A DNA stretch of 8,828 nucleotides from Oscillospiraceae bacterium. Its GTDB lineage: Bacteria > Bacillota > Clostridia > Oscillospirales > Ruminococcaceae. This document shows, piece by piece, positions 1 to 6,046 of this stretch. The notes below the pieces were generated by a model. The model made no database searches, was not told the DNA's origin, and was given only the letters and a program-made list of their open reading frames with translations. Each line of letters opens with the position of its first letter. Within the stretch, counting starts at the first letter, position 1. Both the position numbers and the translations under genes were made by a program. The stretch covers positions 1 through 8,828 of the forward strand of contig CAAGCE010000198.1 of the NCBI GenBank assembly GCA_900768245.1, read 5' to 3'.

Positions 1-159
1 GATTCCCACAAGCCTTTGATAAAGGCAAAGCCTGTTTTCGCTGCCGCTCAAACTTTTCTGCGAAAAGCAAGCAGGCTTGACCGAAACTTTAAGTGTTTGG
101 GTTTGCTTGGTACTTACGACTGCGGCGGCTTGCTATCCTACGACTTACATCAGACTTAA
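1..159 (+). other. Unassigned left edge: open frame with hairpins, possible repeat remnant
   Basis: Frame 1 on the plus strand is open from the window edge to a TAA at 157-159 (52 codons, no start visible), so this could be the tail of a gene beginning outside the window. I do not recognise the peptide. The DNA is rich in short inverted repeats: GCCTTT/AAAGGC at 12-26, CTTTTC/GAAAAG at 53-67, and AAGCCTG (28-34) with CAGGCTT (72-78) enclosing the second. The last 44 bases are part of a repeat found again at 3923-3976, which favours a repetitive intergenic element over a real gene. Confidence 0.2.
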
Positions 160-169
160 TGCCGCCGCC
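116..169. repeat. GCGGCGGC inverted-repeat element, copy 1
   Basis: A 54-base element matches 3923-3976 without gaps at 46 of 54 positions. Its ends form a perfect 8-bp inverted repeat, GCGGCGGC (122-129) with GCCGCCGC (161-168), around a 31-base loop whose start (TTGCTAT) is also conserved. An A-rich stretch follows both copies on the plus strand. This copy lies just past the 3' end of the minus-strand DUF6320-like gene. It has no U-tract in the right place to be a simple terminator. A dispersed REP- or MITE-like element is the likeliest reading. Confidence 0.7.
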
Positions 170-173
170 CCCC

Positions 174-214
174 AAAAAATAAAAAAATTACAGTATGGCA
201 TTATATATTGCTGT
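174..214 (-). terminator. Possible weak terminator of the hydrolase–acyltransferase–membrane protein operon
   Basis: On the minus strand, 12 bases after the operon's last stop codon, ACAG (214-211) can pair with CTGT (193-190), extended by TAT/ATA across a three-base bulge. A T-rich run follows (complement of 174-189). The stem is weak, so the T-run is the main evidence. Confidence 0.35.
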
Positions 215-225
215 TTTATGCGCTT

Positions 226-897
226 TTACATATGAAGCTTTCTTGTTATTTCGTCTTTGATGTTTCTGCCCTCAAAAATTATTATCGCCGACACGGATAT
301 TATACTGCAGGCGACGCAGGCTATTGACGGATATGTCACATTCAACATTCCAAGCCCCAGAAATACTGCGGGCAGAACTCCGAATACCACGTCAAAAAGC
401 ATATAAAGCACAAATCCTCTCGGCTCGATCTTCAGTATCTTTGAAAGGATATACATACATACCATTGACGCTATACAGCTGAACGGCAGCACATAATCCA
501 GCGACCAGCCGTGCTCTCCCGTGTATTTATCCCAGCCTATTGCAAATACGGTCACAAGGAAAAGCTGCCAGTTGATATTTTTGAAAATGTTCCTGCGCTT
601 TTTTATGGCTACGGACACGGAGATCCAGGCGCATATTACTCCCGCAACAACAAATGCCGACCACCACACAGGGTTTTTCATAGGTATTATCATATTCAGC
701 CCTACGCTGCACACTATGGTGATTATTGCGGCAAAGCTTATTATTTTCAGCAGGCTGGTTTTGTTGTATTTTTTGTCCTCAATGCGTGGGAAAGCTTCTT
801 CGTTTATATCGGGAGTGCCGCTGAGTTCATTCTGACAAAGCGGACAGCGTTCTTTCTGTCCCATTACATTGACATTGCATCTTTTGCAGTACATCAT
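226..897 (-). CDS. DUF6320-like membrane protein with N-terminal zinc ribbon
   Basis: The 223-residue protein starts with two CxxC knuckles (Cys4/Cys7 and Cys18/Cys21), a small rubredoxin-like zinc ribbon. A polar linker follows, then about six hydrophobic segments (roughly 49-71, 77-98, 107-123, 131-155, 161-185, 187-208). Arg/Lys after segment 2 (KKRRN, 99-103) suggest that side is cytoplasmic. It resembles, from memory, proteins annotated DUF6320, which has no known function. The ATG at 897 has an AGGAGG (906-911) at 8-base spacing, and this site overlaps the stop codon of the acyltransferase upstream. Translation of the two is therefore probably coupled, and the product probably works with the acyltransferase and hydrolase of the same operon. 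The ribbon could bind metal or a partner protein. No catalytic motif is visible in the membrane part. Confidence 0.8.
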   Translation of the reverse strand: MMYCKRCNVNVMGQKERCPLCQNELSGTPDINEEAFPRIEDKKYNKTSLLKIISFAAIITIVCSVGLNMIIPMKNPVWWSAFVVAGVICAWISVSVAIKKRRNIFKNINWQLFLVTVFAIGWDKYTGEHGWSLDYVLPFSCIASMVCMYILSKILKIEPRGFVLYMLFDVVFGVLPAVFLGLGMLNVTYPSIACVACSIISVSAIIIFEGRNIKDEITRKLHM

Positions 898-910
898 AAT
901 ACAGCCCTCC

Positions 911-2170
911 TTATATTTCGTTGTTCTGTATTTCCACGGAAATATTGTCCTTTGTCAGCATTCTTACAAAGTTGCACTGCACCTGTGTACTGATAAAGGC
1001 TGATGAAAAGTCAAGGCTCAGAACATCTCCGAATGAGCATACGCAAAGCTGGAGCTTCAGTGTGCTTGCAAAAACGGAAAAACGCTTTATATAGCTGTCA
1101 AATTCAGCGGGCATAAGCACCTTTCCCACATTGGAGATAACAACGGTTTCGCTTTTTACGCCTATTCTCCTTGCTGTATGAAGCACAAAATTCTTGAATG
1201 GCAGCGGTGCGATCTTTACAAACGGATTATGCTCCAATGATGCAAGGCGGTTCATTCTTATGCTGAGCTTTTCTTTTGTAAGTTGTTCCTTGAACTGCTC
1301 ATTTACGGAGCTGATAAGGTCATCAAACTCTCCCGAACGCTCTTTGTAGCAGTATTTTACGCTTATCATACCGAAAAAATTCTTTGCTGTATCCGATGGG
1401 AAAAAGTTTCGCAGATTTACCGGTACCATTATTACTATTGGCTGGCTCTCTTCTGCGACGGTCATTGTCCGATGCAGCGACTCGATAAAAACGGCTGTAA
1501 GGAATACCGTCATTGTTGTGTTGTATTTATGTGCGGCTGCGATAAGCTCCTTTACTGAAAGGGAGACCTCTGTTATGTTAAGTATATCGTCCTCGTTTTT
1601 TGCGCCTTTAAGGTGATAGACCTTTTTCGGCTTTGGTGTCTTTACACGCTTTTGCTTCTGATAATATTTGCGGAAGCTGTCGTCGGATTTGTTTGAAATA
1701 GATGAATCGCTGTCAAATTCGGGCATATTGTCTGCAAATACATCGGAATGTGCTGTTGTGAGATAGTTATAGACAATGGCTTTCAAAAACTGCATTGCTC
1801 CTGTTCCGTCTGCAAGCACATGATAAATTTCAAGGTTGATACGTTTTTTGTAGTAGGTAACTTCAAAAAGCAGGCGGTCGCTCTCGCCCATATAAAGTGC
1901 GGCACAGGGGTGCTTATATTCCTCACGGACTATTGGTTTAATGTCGGTCTGTTCAAGGTAATACCAGAACAGACCGTGACGCATTACGCAATGGTAAACG
2001 GGGAAATCAGCCAACGCTCTGTCAACTGCATTCTGAAGTATTTCGCATTTTATTTCTTCATTGAGCTCACAGCTGAAGCGGAATACTCTTGTATCGGTTT
2101 TTTCACTTGTTGACGGAAATATCTTTGCTGCATTGTCAAGTCTGCTCCATGAGCGTCTTGCTGACGGCAT
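911..2170 (-). CDS. Condensation-fold acyltransferase (alcohol acetyltransferase-like)
   Basis: The 419-residue protein belongs by appearance to the CoA-dependent acyltransferase/condensation superfamily. Its central HxxxDG motif is YHVLADG, with His117 as likely base and Asp121/Gly122 as structural residues. Later family-like segments are VNLRNFFPSDTAKNFFG (about 251-267), SNVGKV (346-351) and SLDFSS (385-390), the last occupying the place of the usual DFGW-type motif. The length fits a single stand-alone domain. No carrier-protein, signal peptide or membrane segment is seen. Start choice: a GTG at 2179 lies in frame upstream, but AGGTGA (2176-2181) sits 5 bases before the ATG at 2170 and overlaps the GTG, so ATG is preferred. 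The gene begins 42 bases after the hydrolase gene and ends 13 bases before the membrane protein gene. Acyl donor and acceptor are unknown. Neighbours suggest a lipid or small alcohol that the paired hydrolase could deacylate. Confidence 0.82.
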   Translation of the reverse strand: MPSARRSWSRLDNAAKIFPSTSEKTDTRVFRFSCELNEEIKCEILQNAVDRALADFPVYHCVMRHGLFWYYLEQTDIKPIVREEYKHPCAALYMGESDRLLFEVTYYKKRINLEIYHVLADGTGAMQFLKAIVYNYLTTAHSDVFADNMPEFDSDSSISNKSDDSFRKYYQKQKRVKTPKPKKVYHLKGAKNEDDILNITEVSLSVKELIAAAHKYNTTMTVFLTAVFIESLHRTMTVAEESQPIVIMVPVNLRNFFPSDTAKNFFGMISVKYCYKERSGEFDDLISSVNEQFKEQLTKEKLSIRMNRLASLEHNPFVKIAPLPFKNFVLHTARRIGVKSETVVISNVGKVLMPAEFDSYIKRFSVFASTLKLQLCVCSFGDVLSLDFSSAFISTQVQCNFVRMLTKDNISVEIQNNEI

Positions 2171-2212
2171 ATTGCTCACCTTCTTGTGATAATTTGTATT
2201 AAATTCGATTAA

Positions 2213-3145
2213 TTATACTTTGTGTATATAATCGCTTATAAGCTTATAGGCATATCCGACAGGCTTTATATTTGCGCTGAGGGATATGAAACCGTGAAGA
2301 GTATTTTTCATACGATAGATCTTTACGTTGTTTCCTGCCTGTTTAAGCTTTCTGCCGTAGTCCTCGCCTTCGTCACGGAGAGGGTCAAATTCAGCGGTTA
2401 TTATCATAGTATCGGGCTGGTCTGAAAGATCCTTTGCAAGTATAGGTGCAAAGTAGGGGTTCTGCATATCCTCCTCGCAGGCAGCATAAAGTGAAACATA
2501 TTCGCTGATACGCTTTGCGGTAAGGATATAATCCGTACCGTTTTCAATTACGGAGCGGTACTTTGAATTTTCTGAATAGTCGTTATTAACGGCAGGATAT
2601 ATAAGTATCTGACGTGAAACCTTAAATTCTCCCTTGTCACGAGCCATAAGCGATACTGCCGCAGCGAGATTTCCCCCTGCGCTGTCGCCTGCAAGCACTA
2701 TTTCATCAGCGTCAACGCCTACGACAGACGGGTCGGTTATAACAGCCTTTGCGGCGGAATAGCAGTCCTCCAGTCCCTCGGGGAACGGGTGCTCGGGAGC
2801 AAGACCGTATTCAACGGCGATGACCTTGCAGCCTGTAAAATTTGCAAGGTTTATGCAGACCTCGGTATAAGTGTCGATATTTTCCGTGACCCAGCCGCCG
2901 CCGTGGAAAAACAGTATAGCTGTGCGGCAGGAGCTGTCGTGATCCACAGGTGTGCATACTCTTACTGTAACATTTCTTCCGTCACATTCAATATCAGTAT
3001 CAGAGCCTTTTAAAACGGAAGTGAGTATGGGGTGTCCTTTTATATTATGCTTTACAAAGCGTTCAAGCTTATAGCTTTTGGTAATATCCGGTTCGTTATC
3101 AGAGAAAAGACGGATAATATTTTTCATAGATTCGGGAATAGCCAT
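2213..3145 (-). CDS. HSL-family alpha/beta hydrolase (esterase/lipase)
   Basis: The 310-residue protein carries the full signature of the hormone-sensitive-lipase (family IV) esterases. HGGGW at 81-85 forms the oxyanion hole, GDSAGG at 153-158 carries the nucleophile Ser155, DPLRDE at 254-259 carries Asp254, and HGF at 284-286 carries His284. All three catalytic residues are present, so it should be an active carboxylesterase of short-chain or small esters. No signal peptide is seen, so it is probably cytoplasmic, with the N-terminal part (about 1-50) forming the cap. Start: ATG at 3145 has AGGAGG (3154-3159) 8 bases upstream. It is the first gene of a three-gene minus-strand operon with a good promoter at 3178-3206. 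The following acyltransferase suggests that the two enzymes act on the same ester pool; this is inference. Confidence 0.92.
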   Translation of the reverse strand: MAIPESMKNIIRLFSDNEPDITKSYKLERFVKHNIKGHPILTSVLKGSDTDIECDGRNVTVRVCTPVDHDSSCRTAILFFHGGGWVTENIDTYTEVCINLANFTGCKVIAVEYGLAPEHPFPEGLEDCYSAAKAVITDPSVVGVDADEIVLAGDSAGGNLAAAVSLMARDKGEFKVSRQILIYPAVNNDYSENSKYRSVIENGTDYILTAKRISEYVSLYAACEEDMQNPYFAPILAKDLSDQPDTMIITAEFDPLRDEGEDYGRKLKQAGNNVKIYRMKNTLHGFISLSANIKPVGYAYKLISDYIHKV

Positions 3146-3177
3146 AGTATCGACCTCCTGATATTATTACACCTTAT

Positions 3178-3206
3178 ACTATAACATATTTTTGTGCATT
3201 TATCAA
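3178..3206 (-). promoter_or_regulatory. Sigma-A-type promoter of the hydrolase operon
   Basis: Read on the minus strand, TTGATA (3206-3201) and TATAGT (3183-3178) are separated by exactly 17 bases. Each differs from consensus at one position. Transcription would start near 3171, about 25 bases before the hydrolase ATG, leaving a short leader with only the ribosome site. No operator-like palindrome is evident over the core elements. Confidence 0.75.
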
Positions 3207-3272
3207 TATATATAGGAGATCGACTTATAGTATTTCAATGAGTAAATTATTCTTTTTAAAATTATTAACAAA

Positions 3273-3333
3273 ATATTGTAGGGGACGGGTTTCCCGTCCC
3301 ATAGTCACCAATGCCATAAAAAAGGTGCAATAT
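3273..3333. repeat. Multi-stem palindromic element (GTAGGGG-type hairpin)
   Basis: An outer stem ATATTG/CAATAT (3273-3278 with 3328-3333) encloses two inner arms: a perfect 8-bp hairpin GGGACGGG/CCCGTCCC with a TTT loop (3282-3300), and CACC/GGTG (3306-3309 with 3324-3327). The layout is a small three-way junction. It lies between the divergent hydrolase and DUF4830-like genes. No U-tract follows the GC-rich hairpin, so it is not a typical terminator. Similar GTAGGGG hairpins are, from memory, frequent intergenic repeats in Clostridia, so an inserted repeat is likelier than a regulatory RNA. Confidence 0.5.
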
Positions 3334-3423
3334 CATCAGATAAGCGATAAACCTGTACTTTTTTCGGACAAAGCCGCATACAATGGAAATAAGAATTTTT
3401 ACAGCAAAAGGAGCTGCATTAAA

Positions 3424-3906
3424 ATGAGCAAATGTGCAAAAGACGGAAAAGGAAAGAAAATACTTCTGTTTGTATTGCTTATAGCCATTATCGGATTGGC
3501 GGTATATTTTCTTGCGGCGGCTAAAAAGGAAGCCGATTCCGATAAGATTTTTACTATGAGCAGCAATGCCGAGCGTGTTGAATTTCTCAATAAGCAAGGC
3601 TGGATAGTAAAGCCTGACCCATTGTCAAAGGAAGAAATACTTATTCCTGCCGAGTTCAACGAGCTTTATCAGCAGTATGCGGAGCTTCAAAAGTCGCAGG
3701 GCTTCGATATTGAAAAGCACAAGGGTGAAAAAGCTATGCTTATAAGCTATCAGGTATTGAACTACCCCGACCATACCGAAAATGTTGTGGCAAATATGCT
3801 CATAGCTGACGGAAAGCTTATTGGCGGAGAGATAACCTTAAACGAAGAAAACGGTTTTACAGAGCCGCTTATTACGATAGGCACACGATCCTTGGCTGCG
3901 GAATAA
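3424..3906 (+). CDS. Membrane-anchored DUF4830-like protein
   Basis: The 160-residue protein has a Lys-rich N terminus, one membrane helix (about 12-33) and an extracytoplasmic domain from about 49 to 148. The segments NAERVEFLNKQGW, IPAEFNELYQQY, LQKSQGFD and ANMLIADGKLIGGE resemble DUF4830 proteins of Clostridia. Their function is unknown. The frame is open back to an ATG at 3238, but I place the start at 3424. AAGGAG (3408-3413) lies 10 bases before it, and the protein then opens with a normal signal-anchor. The extra 62 codons would run through the palindromic element at 3273-3333, and their AGGAG is 19 bases from the ATG. A weak -10 (TACAAT, 3379-3384) precedes it without a clear -35. 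It is the only plus-strand gene, converging on ribU, and probably stands alone. Confidence 0.85.
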   Translation: MSKCAKDGKGKKILLFVLLIAIIGLAVYFLAAAKKEADSDKIFTMSSNAERVEFLNKQGWIVKPDPLSKEEILIPAEFNELYQQYAELQKSQGFDIEKHKGEKAMLISYQVLNYPDHTENVVANMLIADGKLIGGEITLNEENGFTEPLITIGTRSLAAE

Positions 3907-3922
3907 GGGTCATCACAATGTA

Positions 3923-3976
3923 ACGACCGCGGCGGCTTGCTATACTTTGATTTACAGCAAATTTAATGCCGCCGCC
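3923..3976. repeat. GCGGCGGC inverted-repeat element, copy 2
   Basis: This is the second copy of the 54-base element at 116-169, in the same orientation. The stem GCGGCGGC (3929-3936) with GCCGCCGC (3968-3975) is unchanged, while seven of the eight differences fall in the loop. It lies between the convergent ends of the DUF4830-like gene and ribU, 16 bases past the former's stop codon. The A-rich plus-strand flank on its right is shared with copy 1. In both copies one frame reads GGLL..DL.Q and ends at a TAA; here that frame continues the gene's own frame past its stop. Confidence 0.7.
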
Positions 3977-3988
3977 CTAATAAAAAAG

Positions 3989-4029
3989 AAAACAAAAAAG
4001 GGATATTGCAGCGTGAATTGCAATATCCC
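3989..4029 (-). terminator. Rho-independent terminator of ribU
   Basis: On the minus strand, six bases after the ribU stop codon, a perfect 11-bp stem forms: GGGATATTGCA (4029-4019) with TGCAATATCCC (4010-4000), with an 8-base loop. It is followed directly by TTTTTTGTTTT (complement of 3999-3989). The stem is the same on the plus strand, but only a poor T-run follows there, so it serves ribU far better than the converging DUF4830-like gene. Confidence 0.9.
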
Positions 4030-4035
4030 ATAATT

Positions 4036-4668
4036 TTACTTGACGCTTATCGGTTCTTCAACAAGGCGTGTTTTGCGCAGAGCTGTTATAAGCGGCTTGT
4101 AAATAAGTATCGTTACCAGTGAGCAAAGTATGCCCTTTACCAATGTGAACGGCAGATTGAAGATGCAGAGTGCTGAGAAAAGGTTATCCGTTCCCGGCAG
4201 TATCGCATTATAGGCACTTATGATAGCTTCCATTCCGCCGAACGCTTTTGCATATATCGGGTACACGATGAAATAATTAAGTGGCAGGCTTATCAGGGTA
4301 TATGCCGCAGTTCCGACGATACAGCCTATAACTGCGCCCTTTTTGGTATGTATCTTTCTGTAAACAAGACCTGCTGAAAGGGCAAATACTGCGCTTGTTA
4401 CAAAATCAAATATATCCCCTATACCCATTGTAGTTCCAAAGCCTTTTATTACAAGGTGGATAACATTCTTTATCAGGCATACTATTACTCCTGCCGCAGG
4501 TCCAAGGGTGAACCCTGCAAAAAGCGACACCACATTGGAAAGGTCAAGCTTTATGAACGACGGCATAAGCGGTACAGGGAAGTCCAGATAATAGACTACG
4601 ATAGCAATTGCACTCATCATTGCAATGCATATCATTTTTTTTGTGCTGATTTTTCTTGAATCGGTCAT
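4036..4668 (-). CDS. ribU: RibU, riboflavin-binding S component of an ECF transporter
   Basis: The 210-residue protein is almost entirely hydrophobic, with about six membrane helices, as expected for an ECF S component. RibU hallmarks are visible: FPVPLMPSFIKLDLSNV (30-46), LFAGFTLGPAAG (49-60), PLNYF (129-133) and FNLPFTLVKG (170-179). The AMMSA at 16-20 in helix 1 matches the AxxxA contact used to dock on the shared EcfT subunit. The protein captures riboflavin outside the cell; uptake needs EcfA, EcfA' and EcfT, none of which are in this window, so a group II system with the energising module elsewhere is likely. Start: ATG at 4668 has GGAGG (4677-4681) 8 bases upstream. The FMN riboswitch and terminator just upstream confirm the flavin role and predict shut-off when FMN is plentiful. 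Confidence 0.95.
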   Translation of the reverse strand: MTDSRKISTKKMICIAMMSAIAIVVYYLDFPVPLMPSFIKLDLSNVVSLFAGFTLGPAAGVIVCLIKNVIHLVIKGFGTTMGIGDIFDFVTSAVFALSAGLVYRKIHTKKGAVIGCIVGTAAYTLISLPLNYFIVYPIYAKAFGGMEAIISAYNAILPGTDNLFSALCIFNLPFTLVKGILCSLVTILIYKPLITALRKTRLVEEPISVK

Positions 4669-4717
4669 TTGAGATTCCTCCGTTTAAATATAAATTTATA
4701 AGAGCAATCTGTAACAG

Positions 4718-4752
4718 AAAAAGCCTATGAAATTTTACTTTCATAGGCTTTT
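4718..4752 (-). terminator. Terminator of the FMN riboswitch expression platform
   Basis: A perfect 14-bp stem on the minus strand, AAAAGCCTATGAAA (4752-4739) with TTTCATAGGCTTTT (4732-4719), has a six-base loop. A T-run follows immediately and overlaps the end of the stem. It lies 36 bases after the aptamer and 49 bases before ribU, so it is the off-state terminator. A small hairpin ATACCA/TGGTAT (4763-4780) lies between and may belong to the switching region. Confidence 0.9.
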
Positions 4753-4788
4753 AAGCGCATTGATACCAAATAAATGGTATTACAGCGT

Positions 4789-4957
4789 TGTTTCTTTCGT
4801 CCGGACTATACCGTCGGTTCCGGAATCTGACCGGATCGGCCTTTCGGCTCGCGGACTCGCAATTTTCAATTGACGGAAAACGGTTCATTTAATGAACTTT
4901 TCCCGAAAATTTTAAATTTATTACCGCCGGTGAGGATTTTCACCTCGCCCTGAAACA
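4789..4957 (-). promoter_or_regulatory. FMN riboswitch (RFN element) aptamer controlling ribU
   Basis: On the minus strand the conserved RFN blocks occur in order. TTCAGGGCGAGGTGAAAATC starts near 4954, ACCGGCGGTAA near 4933, and GAGTCCGCGAGCC spans about 4857-4845. GATCCGGTCAGATTCCGGA (about 4838-4820) and CCGACGGTATAGTCCGGACG (about 4818-4799) complete the core. P1 closes as TGTTTC (4957-4952) with GAAACA (4794-4789). The optional variable stem is long here (4861-4911): AATTTTC/GAAAATT, GGAAAA/TTTTCC and GTTCAT/ATGAAC stack into an interrupted 19-bp helix. FMN binding should favour the downstream terminator. This fills most of the 326-base gap before the CD1247-like gene. No convincing promoter is seen between 4958 and 4994, so the leader may be partly read from the gene upstream. 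Confidence 0.95.
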
Positions 4958-4994
4958 GGTTGCTGATATTCTGTTTTGATAGCCGAAAAGCAGC

Positions 4995-5429
4995 TTATTC
5001 AGCAGGCTCTTCGTCGTCAAAGTCAAATTCAAGATGTTCGCCGCAGTTAGGGCAAAGCATTGAACCTTCTTCGATCATATCTTCTGTAAGCTGGATAGCA
5101 TCGCCGCAGGTCGGACAATTTACTTCGTAAAGATCCTCGTCATCGCAGCAGTCGCAATCGTCATCGCAGCAGTCGTCATAGCATTCGTCATCGTCGCAGT
5201 CACATTCGTCGCCGTAGATGTCTTCTTCAACAGCTCCGAGGTCTTCGTCGATAGCGTCAACAACTTCAACTACTTCATCGATCTGATCCTGAACATCTTC
5301 AAATGTCAAAGCCATTTCCTGAAGAATGTCAGCCATAAGGGCGATAACCTTGCCCTCCTTTGTGGAATCGTCTATCTGCAGACCTTCCATAAGTCCCTTA
5401 AGATAAGAAACCTTTTCTCCAAGTTTCAT
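4995..5429 (-). CDS. CD1247 N-terminal domain protein with Cys/Asp tract and zinc ribbon
   Basis: The 144-residue protein begins MKLGEKVSYLKGLMEGL, typical of the CD1247 N-terminal domain family of Clostridia (function unknown). Residues 1-70 are predicted helical and acidic, with heptad-like hydrophobic spacing (DQIDEVVEVVDAIDEDL) that suggests a coiled coil. A tract at 74-99 follows, almost only Asp, Glu and Cys, with eight cysteines (76, 78, 83, 87, 88, 92, 94, 95). A zinc ribbon comes next (Cys105xxCys108, Cys126xxCys129), then an acidic tail. The whole protein is strongly negative and could bind several metal ions; that is inference. Start: ATG at 5429 has GGGAGG (5437-5442) 7 bases upstream. 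It follows efp by 59 bases with no clear terminator, so it is probably co-transcribed with efp, with a possible extra promoter (TATACA near 5451). Confidence 0.88.
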   Translation of the reverse strand: MKLGEKVSYLKGLMEGLQIDDSTKEGKVIALMADILQEMALTFEDVQDQIDEVVEVVDAIDEDLGAVEEDIYGDECDCDDDECYDDCCDDDCDCCDDEDLYEVNCPTCGDAIQLTEDMIEEGSMLCPNCGEHLEFDFDDEEPAE

Positions 5430-5488
5430 AGGTGATCCTCCCTTTTAATTGTATAGTTTATTTACTCACTGTATGAATAACGGAACGA

Positions 5489-6046
5489 TCAGGCACGTTC
5501 CATATATTCGCCTGTACGGGTATCGATTCTGATCATATCGCCTTCATTGATGAAGAGCGGAACCTTAACTTCCGCACCTGTTTCAAGTGTTGCAGGCTTT
5601 GTAGCGTTTGTAGCTGTGTTTCCTGCGAAGCCCGGGTCTGTCTGTGTGACCTGAAGGTCAACAAAGTTCGGCGGCTCAACGGCAAAAACCTTGCCCTTAT
5701 AAGAACAAACCTTACAGATCATCTGCTCCTTAACGAACTTGAAGTTGTCGCCGAGTTCAGCTGCGCTGATAGGAGTCTGTTCGTATGTTTCAGGGTCCAT
5801 AAAGTAGTAGAGATCGCCGTCGTTGTAGGAATATTCCATATCCTTTCTTTCAACGAAAGCTGTTGGGAATTTAGCTGAAGGGTTGTAGCTCTTTTCAATT
5901 ACTGAACCTGTAATAACATTTTTGATCTTAGTTCTTACGAAAGCGGCACCCTTACCTGGCTTAACGTGCTGGAATTCAACTATCTGAAGAACGTTGCCGT
6001 CTTCTTCAAAAGTCATGCCATTTCTGAAATCGCCTGCTGTAATCAT
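5489..6046 (-). CDS. efp: Translation elongation factor P
   Basis: The 185-residue protein matches EF-P over its full usual length. The KOW-like domain I starts MITAGDFRNGMTF and contains the loop KPGKGAAF with Lys32 at its tip, the position modified in Bacillus EF-P. Two OB-fold domains follow, and the C-terminal signature region contains DPGFAGNTATNATKPATLETG and ends GEYMERA. EF-P binds ribosomes stalled on polyproline stretches between the P and E sites and helps peptide bond formation. Start: the frame is open 11 codons further upstream (to 6079), but GGAGGT (6051-6056) is placed for the ATG at 6046 and family alignment begins there. It has its own promoter at 6094-6122. The order aroQ, peptidase, efp is the same as Bacillus yqhS-yqhT-efp. 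No EF-P modification enzyme is in the window. Confidence 0.98.
   Translation of the reverse strand: MITAGDFRNGMTFEEDGNVLQIVEFQHVKPGKGAAFVRTKIKNVITGSVIEKSYNPSAKFPTAFVERKDMEYSYNDGDLYYFMDPETYEQTPISAAELGDNFKFVKEQMICKVCSYKGKVFAVEPPNFVDLQVTQTDPGFAGNTATNATKPATLETGAEVKVPLFINEGDMIRIDTRTGEYMERA

Noticed and set aside
511..993. 160-codon plus-strand frame opposite the DUF6320-like gene
   Set aside because: It is antisense to a gene with clear zinc-ribbon and membrane features, lacks a ribosome site, and has no recognisable motif.
2171..2179. GTG start three codons upstream for the acyltransferase
   Set aside because: The ribosome site AGGTGA overlaps this GTG and is correctly spaced for the ATG at 2170.
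3154..3222. Inverted repeat of AGGAGGTCGAT / AGGAGATCGA in the divergent region as an operator
   Set aside because: One arm is simply the hydrolase ribosome site, and the arms are 55 bases apart with mismatches.
3238..3423. 62-codon N-terminal extension of the DUF4830-like protein
   Set aside because: It reads through a palindromic intergenic element, has a ribosome site 19 bases from its ATG, and would bury the signal-anchor. The ATG at 3424 has a proper site.
5430..5488. Terminator between efp and the CD1247-like gene
   Set aside because: Only a 6-bp interrupted stem (TTA.TCA/TGA.TAA) without a T-run is present.
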